This document shows, in pieces, positions 63,392-64,000 of a stretch of 64,000 nucleotides of DNA. A model generated the notes under the pieces. The model was not told the origin of the DNA. It ran no database searches and was given only the letters and a program-made list of their open reading frames with translations. Within the stretch, counting starts at the first letter, position 1. Each line of letters starts with the position of its first letter. This DNA comes from Chitinophagaceae bacterium. GTDB taxonomy: Bacteria; Bacteroidota; Bacteroidia; Chitinophagales; Chitinophagaceae. The translations under genes were made by a program, and so were the position numbers. Where the stretch lies: NCBI GenBank assembly GCA_016722465.1, contig JADKJC010000002.1, positions 1,006,501 to 1,070,500 on the forward strand. Direction: 5' to 3'.

Positions 63392-64000
63392 TTAGTCGTT
63401 GATAAGATGGGTAAGCAACCCGTCTCTCAGCTTGGGTTCAAACCAGGTACTCTTGGGTGGCATTACATTTCCACTATCTGCAATATCAAACAATTGCTGG
63501 ATACTAACCGGGTAAAGACTAAAAGCAACGGCCATTTCTCCGCTGTCAACCCTTTTTTCCAGTTCGCCCAACCCTCTTATACCACCTACAAAATCAATAC
63601 GGGTATCAGTACGGGGGTCCTTAATATCAAGCAGGGGATTTAATACATTATCCTGCAAAATAGTTACATCCAGGATGCCGATCGGGTCGGTGGTATAAGT
63701 GCCTTCTTTTGCAGTTAATGTGTACCATTGTTTGCCAAGGTACATTCCAAACTCATGTAGCTGCGATGGAGCTACTGCAGCAGCGGCTTTTTCAATGCTA
63801 AATTTTTCTTCCAGCTTTTGAAACAACTCTTCCCTGCTCAAGCCATTCAGGTCTTTTACCAAACGGTTATAATCCATTATCCGCAACTGGTTGGATGGAA
63901 ACAAGGTAGTAAGAAAAATATCTGCGCCCACAGGAACTTTTTTGCCCAATGCTTTCCGCACTTTAGCAGCAGAAGCTGCCCTGTGATGGCCATCTGCAAT
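63392..64000 (-). CDS. DUF1015 family protein, 5' end beyond window
   Basis: The frame stays open to the last base of the window, where it reads IADGHHRAASAAKVRK, the core DUF1015 motif with the two His. The visible C-terminal 202 residues contain IMDYNRLVKDLNGL, DPRTDTRIDFVGGIRGLGELE and the end PPKSTWFEPKLRDGLLTHL. DUF1015 proteins lie near serine biosynthesis genes in many Bacteroidota; their function is unknown. The GTG at 63961 is not the start. Confidence 0.88.
   Translation of the reverse strand: MADGHHRAASAAKVRKALGKKVPVGADIFLTTLFPSNQLRIMDYNRLVKDLNGLSREELFQKLEEKFSIEKAAAAVAPSQLHEFGMYLGKQWYTLTAKEGTYTTDPIGILDVTILQDNVLNPLLDIKDPRTDTRIDFVGGIRGLGELEKRVDSGEMAVAFSLYPVSIQQLFDIADSGNVMPPKSTWFEPKLRDGLLTHLIND

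Overview
The window looks like a chromosomal segment of a Bacteroidota bacterium, most likely order Chitinophagales/family Chitinophagaceae. The basis is: secreted proteins with type IX secretion (T9SS) C-terminal signals of both type A and type B; many start codons preceded by an exact TAnnTTTG box, the Bacteroidota -7 promoter consensus; Bacteroidota-typical families (DUF3109, DUF3098, GIN-domain protein, UMF1-type MFS, three-domain IspG, propeller-type sensor kinase); and small dispersed palindromic repeats of kinds I have seen in such genomes. The genus cannot be named from sequence alone. I saw no tRNA, rRNA, CRISPR array, IS element or prophage.

Layout. 1-9.9 kb: a truncated metallo-hydrolase, a frameshifted large secreted protein, DUF3109, then a compact run of class D beta-lactamase, MBOAT O-acyltransferase (frameshifted) and SGNH partner, then a BatB-BatC fusion and a lipoprotein archaemetzincin. 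10-20 kb: housekeeping genes ispG, nadB, an LpxL-like acyltransferase, a persulfide dioxygenase-rhodanese with an ArsR regulator, tsaB, ridA, a 2-hydroxyacid dehydrogenase and greA. 20-28 kb: SET protein, HIT protein, ruvC, a flippase-like membrane protein, DUF3108, a metallo-hydrolase, an MFS transporter, and the uppP-DUF3098-ftsX envelope cluster. 28-33 kb: leuS in a repeat-rich setting, then an unknown protein, an M23 peptidase and a small membrane protein. 33-44 kb: a surface block with a T9SS type A protein, an outer-membrane beta-barrel protein, an efflux adaptor with TolC, and a PKD/T9SS type B protein. 44-50 kb: small proteins and a response regulator/acyltransferase/sensor kinase cluster with a shared inverted repeat around it. 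50-64 kb: gyrB, a YadA-head-like repeat protein, an AraC regulator, rny, rplS, a tiny lipoprotein, tatA, gatA, a lytic transglycosylase, an acyl-CoA synthetase, a TPR protein and a truncated DUF1015 gene.

Two features run across the window. First, at least six genes, including the essential gyrB, ispG and uppP, are broken by one- or two-base indels, most of them lost bases in homopolymer runs. This points to sequencing or assembly error, so I describe them as one gene in pieces rather than as true pseudogenes. Second, short dispersed repeats lie in intergenic DNA and also in frame inside conserved genes (ispG, leuS twice, and the signal-peptide region of the beta-lactamase), adding extra peptide segments. 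This resembles the palindromic elements of Rickettsia that insert into reading frames.

I found no clear, wholly new multi-gene defence or metabolic system. The best leads are the repeat-derived peptide insertions, a CACAT-N4-ATGTG inverted repeat around the two-component cluster, a terminator inside the probable greA leader, and the beta-lactamase/MBOAT/SGNH gene run.
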